From: an uncultured Oscillibacter sp. | GTDB taxonomy: Bacteria; Bacillota; Clostridia; Oscillospirales; Oscillospiraceae | Length of the DNA: 64,000 nt | Direction of reading: 5' to 3' | NCBI GenBank assembly: GCA_910578935.1 | Contig: CAJTSM010000001.1 | Location: 62,031 to 126,030, forward strand | Shown: piece by piece, positions 36,736 to 45,742 of the stretch | Numbering within the stretch: the stretch's first letter is position 1 | Layout: every line of letters begins with the position of its first letter | Notes under the pieces: model-generated | Seen by the model: only the letters and a program-made list of their open reading frames with translations | What the model was told of the DNA's origin: nothing | Database searches by the model: none | Program-made: the position numbers and the translations under genes

Positions 36736-37382
36736 TGTAAATTCATCAGACGGATGCCCGCCTCCTTGTCTCCGGCCACAATGATGTGAGCGTCGTCCCG
36801 GAAGCGGTAGTTGGGGTCCACCAGAGGGACTACCACGTCGCCGCTCTTCACGCCCAGAATGTTGACATTGTACTTTCGGCGGACTTCCAGCTCCACCACG
36901 GTGCGGCCCTCCCACTCCTCGGGAATTTCCAGCTCAAAGACGGCAAATTTCGGCGTCAGCTCGAAGTAGTCGAAAACATTCTCGGCGGAAAAGCGGATGG
37001 CGGCCCGGCGGGCCATGTCCATCTCCGTGTGGACCACATGGTCCGCTCCGATCTTCCGCAGAAACTTAATCTGCCTCTCCTGGTCCGCCCGGGCCACCAC
37101 GAACCGGGCTCCCAGGTCCTTCAGGGCTGCCGTGGCCTCCAGGGAACACTGGAAGTCGTCCCGGACGCAGACAAAGCAAATATCAAAATTCCGCACGCCC
37201 AGGGCCTCCAGCACCTGCTCGTCCTGGCAGTCCCCCACGCAGGCGGCGGTGGCCATGGAGGCCACCTTCGCCACCTTCTCCTCGTCCTTGTCCAACACCA
37301 TGACCTCATTGCCCAGCTCCAGCAGATACCGGGTTAAGTGCCGCCCAAAGCGGCCCAGGCCGATGACTAAAAAAGATTTCAT
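36732..37382 (-). CDS. TrkA/KtrA-type potassium channel regulatory subunit
   Basis: 216 residues. The RCK_N Rossmann domain (1 to about 135) starts with KSFLVIGLGRFGRHL, a GxGxxG dinucleotide site. The RCK_C/TrkA_C domain (about 138-216) follows. It gates the membrane subunit encoded 16 bases upstream, sensing ATP/ADP, NAD(H) or c-di-AMP in relatives. The ATG at 37382 has GGGGGGATCGGGA upstream. Its stop codon TAA lies inside the terminal repeat of the neighbouring MITE-like element, so the last residues may differ from relatives. Confidence 0.92.
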   Translation of the reverse strand: MKSFLVIGLGRFGRHLTRYLLELGNEVMVLDKDEEKVAKVASMATAACVGDCQDEQVLEALGVRNFDICFVCVRDDFQCSLEATAALKDLGARFVVARADQERQIKFLRKIGADHVVHTEMDMARRAAIRFSAENVFDYFELTPKFAVFELEIPEEWEGRTVVELEVRRKYNVNILGVKSGDVVVPLVDPNYRFRDDAHIIVAGDKEAGIRLMNLH

Positions 37383-37398
37383 TCCCGATCCCCCCGTT

Positions 37399-38727
37399 TT
37401 AACCAATCAGAATTTTTTCCGGCACATAGCGCAGGTTGTTCCGGGCATCCCGTCCCCGGGTCACCGCCATGGCCACGGACATGCTGCCCACCCGTCCGGC
37501 AAACATCATCAAAATCACCGTCCATTTGGAAAGAAAGGGCAGGGATCCCGTCAAGTTCCGGCTGAGGCCCACGGTACTCATGGCGGAAAACGTCTCATAC
37601 AGTGCATCCGTCAACCCCGCGCCCTGAACGCACAGCACCATACAGCCGCAAAGAGCCCCAAAGAGGTAAATGCCGGCGGTGGAGTAGGCCTTGTGAATAT
37701 CTCCCTCGTCCAGACGGCGGCGAAAAGCGTTTACGTCATCCTGCCGCCAGATACGGGCCCGGACGCCCAAAACCAGGACCGCAAACGTGTTTACCTTTAC
37801 GCCGCCTCCCGTGGAACCGGAAGCCGCTCCCACAAACATCAAAAGCAGCATCAGCAGCACGCCTCCCTGGCTTAAGGAGCTTTGGTCCACTGACGCAAAC
37901 CCCGCCGTCCGGGCCGTCACCGATTGGAAAGCTGCCATCAGCGCTTGAGTGGGGGCGTCCGTTCCGGCAAAGGCGTGATCCGCCTCCAGAAACCAGAAAG
38001 CGGCGGCGCCCCCGGCAAAAAGAGTCAGCGTCACCGTAAACGCCATTTTGGAGTGGAGCCTCCAGCGGCGAAAATGCCGCCCATGGGTCAGCACGTCGTC
38101 CCATACCAAGAAGCCCAGGCCTCCGCAGATAATCAGCGCCATCAGCACGATGTTCAAAAGGGGCTCCCCCGCCTCGGCGGTGATGGACGTACCGGTGCCT
38201 AGTAAGTCAAAGCCCGCGTTGCAGAAGGCGGAGACAGCATGGAACGCCGCCATCCAAAGTCCCCTTCCCATGCCGTACCGGGGGCAGAACCAAAACGTCA
38301 GCAGCGCCGCCCCCAAACCCTCGCACAAAACCGTCACCAGCAAAGCCCGCCGGGCCAGGCGGACAACGCCCCCCAGCTGCAAAGCTCCCACGCTGTCTTG
38401 GAGCAGTGCCCGCTGCCGCAGTCCCACCCGCCGCCGGGCCAGCAGTGCCGCCGGCAAAGATGCCGTCACAAAACCCAACCCTCCGATCTGAATCAGCAGC
38501 AGCAGGACCACCTGGCCAAAGGCGCTGAACTGGGTGGCGGTATCATAAACCGTCAGCCCCGTGACGCAGGAGGCCGACGCGGCTGTGAACACGGCGTTGG
38601 TCCAGGGAATCCCCTCTCCGCTGCGGGAGGCGATGGGCAGGGACAACAGGCAGGCCCCCGCCAAAATCAGCAGGGCAAAACCCATAGCAAGGGTCTGTAC
38701 GGCACTTGGACGGCGCTTTTTCGGCAT
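37399..38727 (-). CDS. TrkH/KtrB-type potassium uptake subunit
   Basis: 442 residues, membrane protein with four selectivity-filter-type loops; SASCVTGLTVYDT, AFCNAGFDLL and FSAMSTVGLS are visible. It forms the K+ (or Na+/K+) pore that pairs with the TrkA-type subunit. GGAGTG lies 9 bases before the ATG at 38727; a 43-residue longer frame is rejected because homology starts at the chosen ATG. First gene of a two-gene operon. Confidence 0.9.
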   Translation of the reverse strand: MPKKRRPSAVQTLAMGFALLILAGACLLSLPIASRSGEGIPWTNAVFTAASASCVTGLTVYDTATQFSAFGQVVLLLLIQIGGLGFVTASLPAALLARRRVGLRQRALLQDSVGALQLGGVVRLARRALLVTVLCEGLGAALLTFWFCPRYGMGRGLWMAAFHAVSAFCNAGFDLLGTGTSITAEAGEPLLNIVLMALIICGGLGFLVWDDVLTHGRHFRRWRLHSKMAFTVTLTLFAGGAAAFWFLEADHAFAGTDAPTQALMAAFQSVTARTAGFASVDQSSLSQGGVLLMLLLMFVGAASGSTGGGVKVNTFAVLVLGVRARIWRQDDVNAFRRRLDEGDIHKAYSTAGIYLFGALCGCMVLCVQGAGLTDALYETFSAMSTVGLSRNLTGSLPFLSKWTVILMMFAGRVGSMSVAMAVTRGRDARNNLRYVPEKILIG

Positions 38728-38798
38728 TACAAACTGCACTCCATTCACCCAAAGGGTATGTGATGCCCGTAAACGGCAAAGCCGCCAGCGGTCATTCA

Positions 38799-38872
38799 GC
38801 CGCCCGGCTTTGCCGGGCGGCCATTCCGTTTGCCCCGCCTTCTTCAAGGAGGGCAAACTCCCCCTTGAAGAA
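38799..38872. repeat. two adjacent hairpins upstream of the K+ uptake genes
   Basis: GCCGCCCGGC/GCCGGGCGGC (38799-38821) and TTCTTCAAGG/CCTTGAAGAA (38840-38872), the second with an inner GGAGGG/CTCCC pairing. The 233-base gap 38728-38960 holds nothing else identifiable. Confidence 0.5.
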
Positions 38873-38960
38873 CCCTTACCCCCGCTGGGGGAAGAGAGAC
38901 GGGGGAACGGAAATTTTCTTTTATTATACCCCGTTTTTTTCCATTTGCAAGCGGAGCGGC

Positions 38961-40064
38961 TTACTCCAGCAAAAGCAGCCGCTTCAGGAATTCCACACCC
39001 TGGGGCAGCACGGCTTCGTCATCAAAGCAGAACTCCGGGGAGTGGAGCTCCGGCGTATCTCCCACACCCAGCAGGAAAAACAAGCCCGGAACCCGCTGCT
39101 GATAAAAAGAAAAATCCTCCGCCGTCAGCGTAGGGGCCGTCAAAGGCAGGGGGGCGTACTCTCCCAGTTCGGCCCGGATCTTCTCATAAAGCCCCTCGTG
39201 GTTCCAGACCGCCGGATATCCCTCACTTAAATGAACCTCTACACCGCAGCCGCTTTCCGCCTCAATTTCCCGGCCAATTCTCTCCAGCCCTTGGCGGCAG
39301 AGGGCCTGGGTTTCGTCCCGGAACGTGCGGAGGCTTCCCTCCAGACGAGTTTCCCCGCTGACGGCGTTTCGCACCCTGCCGGAAACCATCTTTCCAAAGC
39401 GCAGCACAACCGGCTCCTCCCCCGGCAGAGCCTTCACCATGGAGTAGGCCCGGAGAAGATATTCCGCCCCAGCCGCCAGGGCGTCAATCCCCTCCGACGC
39501 CTTGCCGATGTGGACGCTCTTGCCGGTAAGTGTGACCGTCACTTCATTGGACCTTGCCATAATAGGGCCGGGACGGCAGTGGACCTTTCCCAGCTCCAGC
39601 TTGGGCCACAGGTGCATGGCGAAAACCCGTTCGGCATGGTACCGCTCCAGAACCCCTGTGCCGCAGAGCCTTTCCGCCCCGCCGGTGGTTTCCTCGGAGG
39701 GCTGGAAGAGGAAAAGCACATTCCGGGGCAGCTTCTCCCGGTGAGCGGCGGCGTATTCCGCCAGCGCCAGAGCCATGGCGGTATTCCCATCGTGACCACA
39801 GGCATGCATAGCCCCGGCGTTGCCGGAGGAAAAGGCCAAACCGGTGGCCTCCTCAATAGGCAACGCGTCCATATCCGCCCGGAAAGCCACGGTTTCAGGC
39901 TTCCCCACATCCAGATAGGCACAGATACTGGAGGGGATGGGGGAAAACGCCTCCAGTTCAAAACTGGCCAAGGCAGAATGGACATAGGCGCAGGTTTCCG
40001 GCAGACGGTCGTCCAGCTCGGGAATCCGGTGCAGGGCACGGCGGTATTCAACAACGGACAGCAT
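38961..40064 (-). CDS. M20-family amidohydrolase, probable N-acetyl-diaminopimelate deacetylase
   Basis: 367 residues. LHRIPELDDRLPET at the N-terminus, the metal ligands in MHACGHDGNTAMA and FQPSEETTGGAE, and a lid domain are all typical of M20D deacetylases. Its place beside dapA, dapB and dapH, the acetyl-transferring DapH in particular, argues for hydrolysis of N-acetyl-LL-diaminopimelate, the job of YkuR (DapL) in Bacillus. Other M20D members hydrolyse N-acyl amino acids or hippurate, so the substrate is inferred. AAGGAGGCAACACC precedes the ATG. It is divergent from the dapA operon. Confidence 0.82.
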   Translation of the reverse strand: MLSVVEYRRALHRIPELDDRLPETCAYVHSALASFELEAFSPIPSSICAYLDVGKPETVAFRADMDALPIEEATGLAFSSGNAGAMHACGHDGNTAMALALAEYAAAHREKLPRNVLFLFQPSEETTGGAERLCGTGVLERYHAERVFAMHLWPKLELGKVHCRPGPIMARSNEVTVTLTGKSVHIGKASEGIDALAAGAEYLLRAYSMVKALPGEEPVVLRFGKMVSGRVRNAVSGETRLEGSLRTFRDETQALCRQGLERIGREIEAESGCGVEVHLSEGYPAVWNHEGLYEKIRAELGEYAPLPLTAPTLTAEDFSFYQQRVPGLFFLLGVGDTPELHSPEFCFDDEAVLPQGVEFLKRLLLLE

Positions 40065-40185
40065 GGTGTTGCCTCCTTTTTTGCTTTGTATTCAACATCT
40101 TTCAATATAGCACGCCTCATCGGAGAGAGGCAAGAGGCGGCGGCGTTTTTGTCGGTTTCCACAAGAACTTTTTTCTTCTCCCCTC

Positions 40186-40214
40186 TTGCAACGGGGTTTG
40201 TAAGATGATATGAT
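40186..40214 (+). promoter_or_regulatory. promoter of the lysine-riboswitch/dapA transcript
   Basis: TTGCAA (40186-40191), 17-base spacer, TATGAT (40209-40214), just ahead of the riboswitch. Confidence 0.7.
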
Positions 40215-40221
40215 AACAAAA

Positions 40222-40457
40222 AAATGAGATAGAGGCGCGGAGACGATGAAGTCGCGGGAGCCGGCAGGCTGAGAACGCGGCGGAGGCAGCTCCGCCGAAT
40301 CTTTCGTTCAGGCATGGATGGGAGATGGGCCCGGTGGAAAGACCTCCGGGACTGTCCGCGGTTTTGGGCCGCGGGGGCGCTATCCGCTTACAGAACCGTC
40401 ACACCATCCCGGTGTGCACCCTGTCGGTAGGAGCGCAGTCTCTACCGGCTTTTTTTA
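40222..40457 (+). promoter_or_regulatory. lysine riboswitch (L box) controlling dapA-dapB
   Basis: The conserved GATAGAGGCGC opens at 40228, and its GATAG (40228-40232) pairs with CTATC (40380-40384) to form P1. Internal paired arms with the expected purine-rich junction lie between. The expression platform ends in CGGTAG ... CTACCG followed by seven Ts (to about 40457), an intrinsic terminator. Lysine binding should terminate transcription before dapA. Confidence 0.9.
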
Positions 40458-40511
40458 TTCAAACCCCTCCGTTCAATTTTATAATTTTACAATAATTTGG
40501 AGGTCACTCAC

Positions 40512-41399
40512 ATGAAATTTAACAACCCCACCGGCTCCATCGTCGCCATGATTACCCCCTTCCACCAGGACGGCAGCGTCAACTTCGACGTGCTTACCAG
40601 CCTCCTGGAGCGGCAGATTGCCGCCGGAACCGACGGCATCCTCACCCTGGGCACCACCGGCGAATACCCCACCATGAGCCATGAGGAGGACGCCTCCGTA
40701 GTAGCCCACACCATCAAGGTAGTAAACGGCCGGGTGCCCGTCATCGTGGGCAGCGGCTCCAACTGCACCGCCACTCAAGTGGAAAAAAGCATCCAGTATC
40801 AGGATATGGGGGCCGACGCCCTGCTGCTCATCGCTCCTTACTATAACAAAGCCAACCCCGAAGGCATGGTCCGCCACTTTGCCGAGACGGCGGACCGGGT
40901 TCACATCCCCTGCCTGCTCTATAACGTGCCGGGCCGCACCGGCTGCTCGATCCCAGTTTCCGCAGTGGAGACGCTGGCAAAACACCCCAATATCTCCGGC
41001 ATTAAGGAAGCCAGCGGCGACATGTCCTACGCCATGAAGATCGCCCACTGCGTGGGTCCGGATTTCGCTCTTTACTCCGGCAACGACGATATCACCCTCC
41101 CCCTGATGAGCATCGGGGGCAGCGGAGTGATCTCCGTCTTCGCCAATGTGATGCCCGGCATGTGCCGCCAGATTGTAGCGGACTACGCAAGCGGCAATCA
41201 GGCCCGGGCCCTGGAGAACCACCTGAAATACTTGAAGCTGATGAACGGCCTGTTCATGGAGGTGAACCCCATCCCCGTCAAGTCCGCCATGAACATGATG
41301 GGTCTGAACGCCGGCCCCATGCGCCTGCCCCTGTGCGAAATGAGTCCGGAACACCAGGAAACCCTCCGGGCCACACTGGAGGAGGCGGGACTGCTGTGA
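40512..41399 (+). CDS. dapA: 4-hydroxy-tetrahydrodipicolinate synthase
   Basis: 295-residue TIM barrel. Schiff-base Lys165 in GIKEASGDMS, the Tyr in LLYNVPGRTG and GTTGEYPTMS are intact. It condenses pyruvate with aspartate semialdehyde, the first committed step of lysine and diaminopimelate synthesis. TTGGAGGTCACTCAC shows that GGAGGT is the ribosome site for the ATG at 40512, not part of the protein. Under lysine riboswitch control; overlaps dapB. Confidence 0.96.
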   Translation: MKFNNPTGSIVAMITPFHQDGSVNFDVLTSLLERQIAAGTDGILTLGTTGEYPTMSHEEDASVVAHTIKVVNGRVPVIVGSGSNCTATQVEKSIQYQDMGADALLLIAPYYNKANPEGMVRHFAETADRVHIPCLLYNVPGRTGCSIPVSAVETLAKHPNISGIKEASGDMSYAMKIAHCVGPDFALYSGNDDITLPLMSIGGSGVISVFANVMPGMCRQIVADYASGNQARALENHLKYLKLMNGLFMEVNPIPVKSAMNMMGLNAGPMRLPLCEMSPEHQETLRATLEEAGLL

Positions 41400-42115
41400 G
41401 ATATATCCTGATTGGCCGGGGAAAAATGGGCCGCCTCATTCAGGAAACCGCTCAGGCCGCCGGGGATGAAATCGAAGCCGCCTTCGGGCGGAAGGATCTG
41501 GACCAGTTGGGTAAGCTGGGCAAGGCCGCCGATGTGGTCATCGACTTTTCCCGGCCAGAGGCTCTGCCTGAGATTTGCTCTTATGTCCGCCGGACCGGGA
41601 CCCCCCTCCTCTCCGGCACCACCGGCTTCTCTTCGGACCAAATGAGGCAGCTGGAGGCTCTGGGATCTTTCGCTCCGGTGCTGTGGAGCGCCAACTTCTC
41701 CCTGGGCGTGGCCGTATTGTACCGGGCCCTGGCGGCGGTTTCTGAGGTGTTGAAGCCGGATTTCGACATTGAGCTGACAGAAACTCACCACAACCAGAAG
41801 GCCGACGCCCCCAGCGGCACCGCCAAGCTGCTGCTGGAGGCCATTGACCCTGCCCACGCCCTCACCCCAGTCTATGGCCGGGAGGGAAACGCCGGAAGGC
41901 GCCGGAAGGACGAGGTTGGTGTTCACGCCCTCCGTGGCGGCACCGTGGCAGGGACACATACCGTTCACTTTTTAGGCCCTGGCGAAGAGCTGGAGTTTAC
42001 TCACCGGGCGGCCAGCCGCCAGATCTTCGCAGGCGGCGCGCTGCATATGGCACGCCTCCTGCCGGGGAAACCCAACGGGGTTTACGATTTGCAGAAAATT
42101 TTATTTGGAGAGTGA
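41396..42115 (+). CDS. dapB: 4-hydroxy-tetrahydrodipicolinate reductase
   Basis: 239 residues. N-terminal dinucleotide site (YILIGRGKMGRLI), shorter than the usual GxxGxxG form, and the catalytic segment ELTETHHNQKADAPSGTA. It reduces the DapA product with NAD(P)H. Start is GTG overlapping the dapA stop (GTGA); a longer frame inside dapA is rejected. Length is at the short end for DapB, as in other Clostridia. Confidence 0.94.
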   Translation: MRYILIGRGKMGRLIQETAQAAGDEIEAAFGRKDLDQLGKLGKAADVVIDFSRPEALPEICSYVRRTGTPLLSGTTGFSSDQMRQLEALGSFAPVLWSANFSLGVAVLYRALAAVSEVLKPDFDIELTETHHNQKADAPSGTAKLLLEAIDPAHALTPVYGREGNAGRRRKDEVGVHALRGGTVAGTHTVHFLGPGEELEFTHRAASRQIFAGGALHMARLLPGKPNGVYDLQKILFGE

Positions 42116-42285
42116 GTTCCCTTTTTTGAAAAGCCGTAACGGCATTTGACTTTGCGCGGCAAAATCTTAGCGGAATATCTCTCTGGAGGGAAAATGGGAC
42201 CTAAATCTTTAACGCACTGCGCCATACGGCGGGTGAACCGGTCCCCGCGGCGGCAACACAGCCAGCGTCTTTTATGGAGGATTTT

Positions 42286-42981
42286 ATGAACGCACAGGAA
42301 ATCATTGACTATATCGCGAACTCGGAAAAGAAGACCCCGGTCAAGCTCTACGTCAACACCACCGGCCCTGTGGATTTTGGCTCCGCCAAGGTCTTCGGCG
42401 GCCGGAACAGCTTCACCGTCTTCGGCGACTGGGCGGAGCTGGGCCCCATTCTGGAGGCCAGCCGGGACAAGATCACGGACCTGGTGATTGAGAACGACCG
42501 CCGGAATTCCGGCGTGCCCCTGCTGGATCTGAAGGGTATCCAGGCCCGGATTGAACCCGGCGCAATCATTCGGGAGAAGGTGGAAATCGGCGCCGGGGCC
42601 GTCATCATGATGGGGGCTGTCATCAATATCGGAGCGGTGATCGGACCGGGCACCATGATCGACATGGGTGCTGTGCTGGGCGGTCGGGCCACCGTGGGAG
42701 CCCGCTGCCACATCGGCGCGGGGGCCGTGCTGGCCGGCGTGGTGGAGCCCGCCTCCGCCACGCCCGTCATCGTGGAAGACGGAGTGTTGGTGGGGGCCAA
42801 CGCCGTGGTGATCGAAGGGGTCCACATCGGCAAAAATGCCGTAGTAGCCGCCGGAGCCATCGTCATTGAGGACGTACCGGAAAACGCAGTGGTGGCGGGA
42901 AGCCCCGCGAAAATCATCAAAATGAAGGACGAGAAAACGGAGGGCAAGACCGCTCTGGTGGACGCGCTCCGTAAACTTTAA
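42286..42981 (+). CDS. dapH: tetrahydrodipicolinate N-acetyltransferase
   Basis: 231 residues. Residues 1-80 are the DapH-type N-terminal domain (NAQEIIDYIANSEKKTPVKLY). From about 85 a left-handed beta-helix of hexapeptide repeats (VEIGAGAVIMMGAVINIGAVIG) binds acetyl-CoA. It acetylates tetrahydrodipicolinate, marking the acetylase branch of the pathway. GGAGGATTTT precedes the ATG. A 170-base gap separates it from dapB, and contains short GC-rich complementary segments but no clear promoter or terminator. Confidence 0.94.
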   Translation: MNAQEIIDYIANSEKKTPVKLYVNTTGPVDFGSAKVFGGRNSFTVFGDWAELGPILEASRDKITDLVIENDRRNSGVPLLDLKGIQARIEPGAIIREKVEIGAGAVIMMGAVINIGAVIGPGTMIDMGAVLGGRATVGARCHIGAGAVLAGVVEPASATPVIVEDGVLVGANAVVIEGVHIGKNAVVAAGAIVIEDVPENAVVAGSPAKIIKMKDEKTEGKTALVDALRKL

Positions 42982-42988
42982 GCTGAAA

Positions 42989-43024
42989 GAAACCGCCTGG
43001 GATTTGAACTCCCAGGCGGTTTTC
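42989..43024. terminator. terminator between dapH and the DUF3267 gene
   Basis: AAACCGCCTGGGA and TCCCAGGCGGTTT around a short loop, with A-run and T-run on either side: bidirectional. Confidence 0.9.
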
Positions 43025-43027
43025 CAT

Positions 43028-43615
43028 TTACTTATAAAACGCAATATAACCAGCTTTTGTCGGGTGGTCCACAATGAGAGCATCCCCCTCTTTCAGCACA
43101 TGGAACGCAATCATTAAATCGGCGCCCGCGGAAATGAAATTCACCATCATCGTCAGTAAGGACACCGTGCCCGGATACATAAAAATGAAAACCACGCTGC
43201 CAAAGCCCAATACTATAAACGGCATTAAAACACCGGTTAAATATGCTCTTTTTTCCAACGCCGCTTTACTAGCGCAGCTTGGCATCATCGCGTTTATATT
43301 GAAGCGAACCACATTCCAGCCCTTACCACTTGCAGCTGCCCAGCCAACGCCGTGCAATAATTCATGTATGACAACGGAAATTACAATGACCGCAATGAAA
43401 ACACAGTAAAATGAAAGGCCGCTCACCTCTAATAAATGTGCTCTTTCCACCAGCAAAAGGCGGTACATCAGGCCAAAAACCAGGACAAACGGAAGCGCGT
43501 AAAGAACACCATAAGCCATTGCCCTTCCAGAAGTGGTCGTAACATCCTTTTCCCGATAACCGTTTTCACATAATTGCGCTTTCATTTTTTCAAAATTCCC
43601 GCTGTCATGATCCAT
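43028..43615 (-). CDS. DUF3267-type membrane metalloprotease-like protein
   Basis: 195 residues, four to five membrane segments. The motif His84-Glu-Leu-Leu-His88 within a helix is the zinc-protease-like HExxH that defines DUF3267 proteins. GAGGGGAATATTCCG precedes the ATG at 43615; an upstream TTG frame is less likely. Codon use and base composition are visibly AT-richer than in the neighbouring dap and lys genes, suggesting later acquisition. Substrate and function are unknown. Confidence 0.75.
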   Translation of the reverse strand: MDHDSGNFEKMKAQLCENGYREKDVTTTSGRAMAYGVLYALPFVLVFGLMYRLLLVERAHLLEVSGLSFYCVFIAVIVISVVIHELLHGVGWAAASGKGWNVVRFNINAMMPSCASKAALEKRAYLTGVLMPFIVLGFGSVVFIFMYPGTVSLLTMMVNFISAGADLMIAFHVLKEGDALIVDHPTKAGYIAFYK

Positions 43616-43678
43616 CGGAATATTCCCCTCACATTCCAATCTGTCAAGCTGACCCGAGCGCGGCGGAGCCGGCGCGGC

Positions 43679-44938
43679 TCACCACACCAGCGTCGCGAAA
43701 TAATCCTCCAGCGTCTCCGCCCGGCGGATCAGTTCTACGCTTCCGTCCTCCCGGAGGAGCAGCTCCGCCGAGCGGAGCTTGCCGTTGTAGTTGTAGCCCA
43801 TGGAGAATCCGTGGGCCCCGGCGTCGTGAATCACCAGCAGATCCCCCATGTCCACCTTGGGCAGCATCCTGTCCACGGCAAATTTGTCGTTGTTTTCGCA
43901 AAGGCTCCCCGCCACGTCGTACTTGTGGTCGCAGGGGGCGTCCTCCTTTCCCATCACCGTGATGTGGTGGTAGGCCCCGTACATGGCCGGACGCATCAGG
44001 TTGCAGGCGCAGGCGTCCACGCCGATATACTCCTTGTAAATATGCTTTTCGTGGATGGCCCGGGTGACCAGGTGGCCGTAAGGGGCCAACATATAGCGTC
44101 CCAGCTCCGTATACAGGGCCACGCCGTCCATCCCGGCGGGGATCAGGATCTCCTCATAGGCCTTCCGGACTCCTTCGCCGATGACGGCGATGTCGTTCTC
44201 CGGCTCCTCCGGGCGGTAGGGCACGCCCACGCCGCCGGAGAGGTTGATGAAGGCGACCTTGCAGCCCGTCTCCTCCTGGAGCTCCGCCGCCAACTGGAAA
44301 AGGATGCGGGCCAGGGCGGGGTAATAGTCGTTGGACAGCGTGTTGGAAGCAAGGAAGGCGTGAATGCCGAACTCTTTGGCCCCCAAGTCTTTCAGCCGCC
44401 GGAACGCCTCCGCCAGCTGAGGCCGGGTCATGCCGTACTTCGCGTCGCCGGGGGTGTCCATCACCTGGACGCCGTCCCGGCTCTCCCCCAGGGTGAAGAC
44501 CCCGCCGGGATTGTAACGGCAGCAAATCTTTTCAGGGACCTTCCCAAGGGCGTTCACCAGGGTGTCGATGAGGGTGATATCGTCCAGATTGATAACGCCC
44601 CCCAAACGGTAGGCGGCCTGGAACTCCGCTTCCGTGGTGTTGTTGGAGGAGAACATAATTCCCGCCTCCCCGGTGACGCCGCAGCGCTCCGCCAAAGCCA
44701 GCTCTGCCAGGGAAGAGCAGTCACAGCCGCAGCCCTCCTCATGAAGGATCTTCAAAATGGCGGGGGTGGGAGTGGCCTTCACGGCGAAGTACTCCCGGAA
44801 GCCGGGGTTCCAGGCAAAGGCGGCCTTCAGCCGCCGGGCGTTCTCCCGGACGCCTTTCTCGTCGTAGATGTGGAAAGGCGTGGGATATTTAGCGGCAATG
44901 GCCTCCAGCTGATCTTTTGTGACAAAGGGTGTTTTCAT
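43679..44938 (-). CDS. lysA: diaminopimelate decarboxylase
   Basis: 419 residues, fold-type III PLP enzyme. PLP Lys54 in YFAVKATPTP, the glycine-rich phosphate site NLSGGVGVPY and the C-terminal VHDAGAHGFSMGYNYNG are intact. It converts meso-diaminopimelate to lysine, the last step. GAGGTCGTTTT precedes the ATG. It lies apart from the riboswitch operon and has its own promoter; no riboswitch was seen in its short leader. Confidence 0.96.
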   Translation of the reverse strand: MKTPFVTKDQLEAIAAKYPTPFHIYDEKGVRENARRLKAAFAWNPGFREYFAVKATPTPAILKILHEEGCGCDCSSLAELALAERCGVTGEAGIMFSSNNTTEAEFQAAYRLGGVINLDDITLIDTLVNALGKVPEKICCRYNPGGVFTLGESRDGVQVMDTPGDAKYGMTRPQLAEAFRRLKDLGAKEFGIHAFLASNTLSNDYYPALARILFQLAAELQEETGCKVAFINLSGGVGVPYRPEEPENDIAVIGEGVRKAYEEILIPAGMDGVALYTELGRYMLAPYGHLVTRAIHEKHIYKEYIGVDACACNLMRPAMYGAYHHITVMGKEDAPCDHKYDVAGSLCENNDKFAVDRMLPKVDMGDLLVIHDAGAHGFSMGYNYNGKLRSAELLLREDGSVELIRRAETLEDYFATLVW

Positions 44939-44974
44939 AAAACGACCTCGCAATTTTTAGAATCTGATTTTTCC

Positions 44975-45004
44975 ATTGTATCCGCCGCCTGACCGCACTG
45001 TCAA
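44975..45004 (-). promoter_or_regulatory. promoter of lysA
   Basis: Minus strand TTGACA (45004-44999), 18-base spacer, TACAAT (44980-44975), about 35 bases before the ATG. Confidence 0.7.
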
Positions 45005-45050
45005 GGCATTTCCCGAAAATCGCCGCGATATTCTTTATAAAAAATAGCCC

Positions 45051-45079
45051 TTGCCTTCCAACGTTCCCGGCGGTACAAT
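45051..45079 (+). promoter_or_regulatory. promoter of the yedF operon
   Basis: TTGCCT (45051-45056), 17-base spacer, TACAAT (45074-45079). Confidence 0.6.
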
Positions 45080-45124
45080 AGAGAAGATTACACCCGCCCT
45101 TGGGCGGAAGACGGAGGTATGACC

Positions 45125-45742
45125 ATGGGAACAATCGTTGTGAACGCCATAGGCGAGCAGTGCCCCATCCCGGTGGTGAAGGCCACCCGGGCCCTGCGGG
45201 AGATGCGCGAACCGGGAATTCTGGAGGTCCATGTGGACAATGAGATCGCCGTACAAAACCTGACCCGGATGGCCGCCGGGCACAAGCTGGCGGCCAGGTC
45301 CGAGAAGGTGGGCGAAAAGGAGTTCGTGGTCACCATGGAGGTGACGGACCCTGCCGGGGAGGCCCCCATGGAGGAGCCGCCCCTGACCTGCGCTCCGGAC
45401 CAGCGGGGAAATCTGGTGGTGGCGGTGGACAGCGCCGTCATGGGCCGGGGCAGCGACGAACTCGGTGCGGCACTGATGAAGGGCTTCCTCTTCGCCGTGG
45501 GCCAGCTGCCGGAGCCGCCCCGCGCCATGCTCTTTTACAACGGCGGAGCCCGCCTCACCTGCCGGGGCTCCGACTCCCTGGAGGACCTGAAAAACCTGGA
45601 GGCCCAGGGGGTGGAAATTCTCACCTGCGGCACCTGCCTGAATCACTACGGCCTGACAGAAGAGCTGGCGGTGGGCGGCGTCACCAACATGTACTCCATT
45701 GTGGAGAAGCTGGCGGGAGCAGGCAAGGTGGTCAAGCCGTGA
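45125..45742 (+). CDS. yedF: YedF-type sulfurtransferase-like protein (TusA + DsrE domains)
   Basis: 205 residues. The N-terminal TusA-like domain has the active cysteine Cys13 in GEQCPIPVVKATRAL. The C-terminal domain (about 95-205) is DsrE-like with cysteines in LTCRG and LTCGTCLNHYG. This two-domain protein is the family described as YedF in selenium metabolism gene sets, thought to handle sulfur or selenium persulfide-type intermediates. Of two close ATGs, the one at 45125 is chosen because GGAGG ends 7 bases before it but only 1 base before 45119. First gene of a five-gene cassette; overlaps the next gene. Confidence 0.88.
   Translation: MGTIVVNAIGEQCPIPVVKATRALREMREPGILEVHVDNEIAVQNLTRMAAGHKLAARSEKVGEKEFVVTMEVTDPAGEAPMEEPPLTCAPDQRGNLVVAVDSAVMGRGSDELGAALMKGFLFAVGQLPEPPRAMLFYNGGARLTCRGSDSLEDLKNLEAQGVEILTCGTCLNHYGLTEELAVGGVTNMYSIVEKLAGAGKVVKP

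Noticed and set aside
42116..42285. Separate promoter or attenuator for dapH
   Set aside because: TTGACT is present near 42146 but no matching -10 lies at proper spacing, and no terminator T-run exists; left as unassigned gap.
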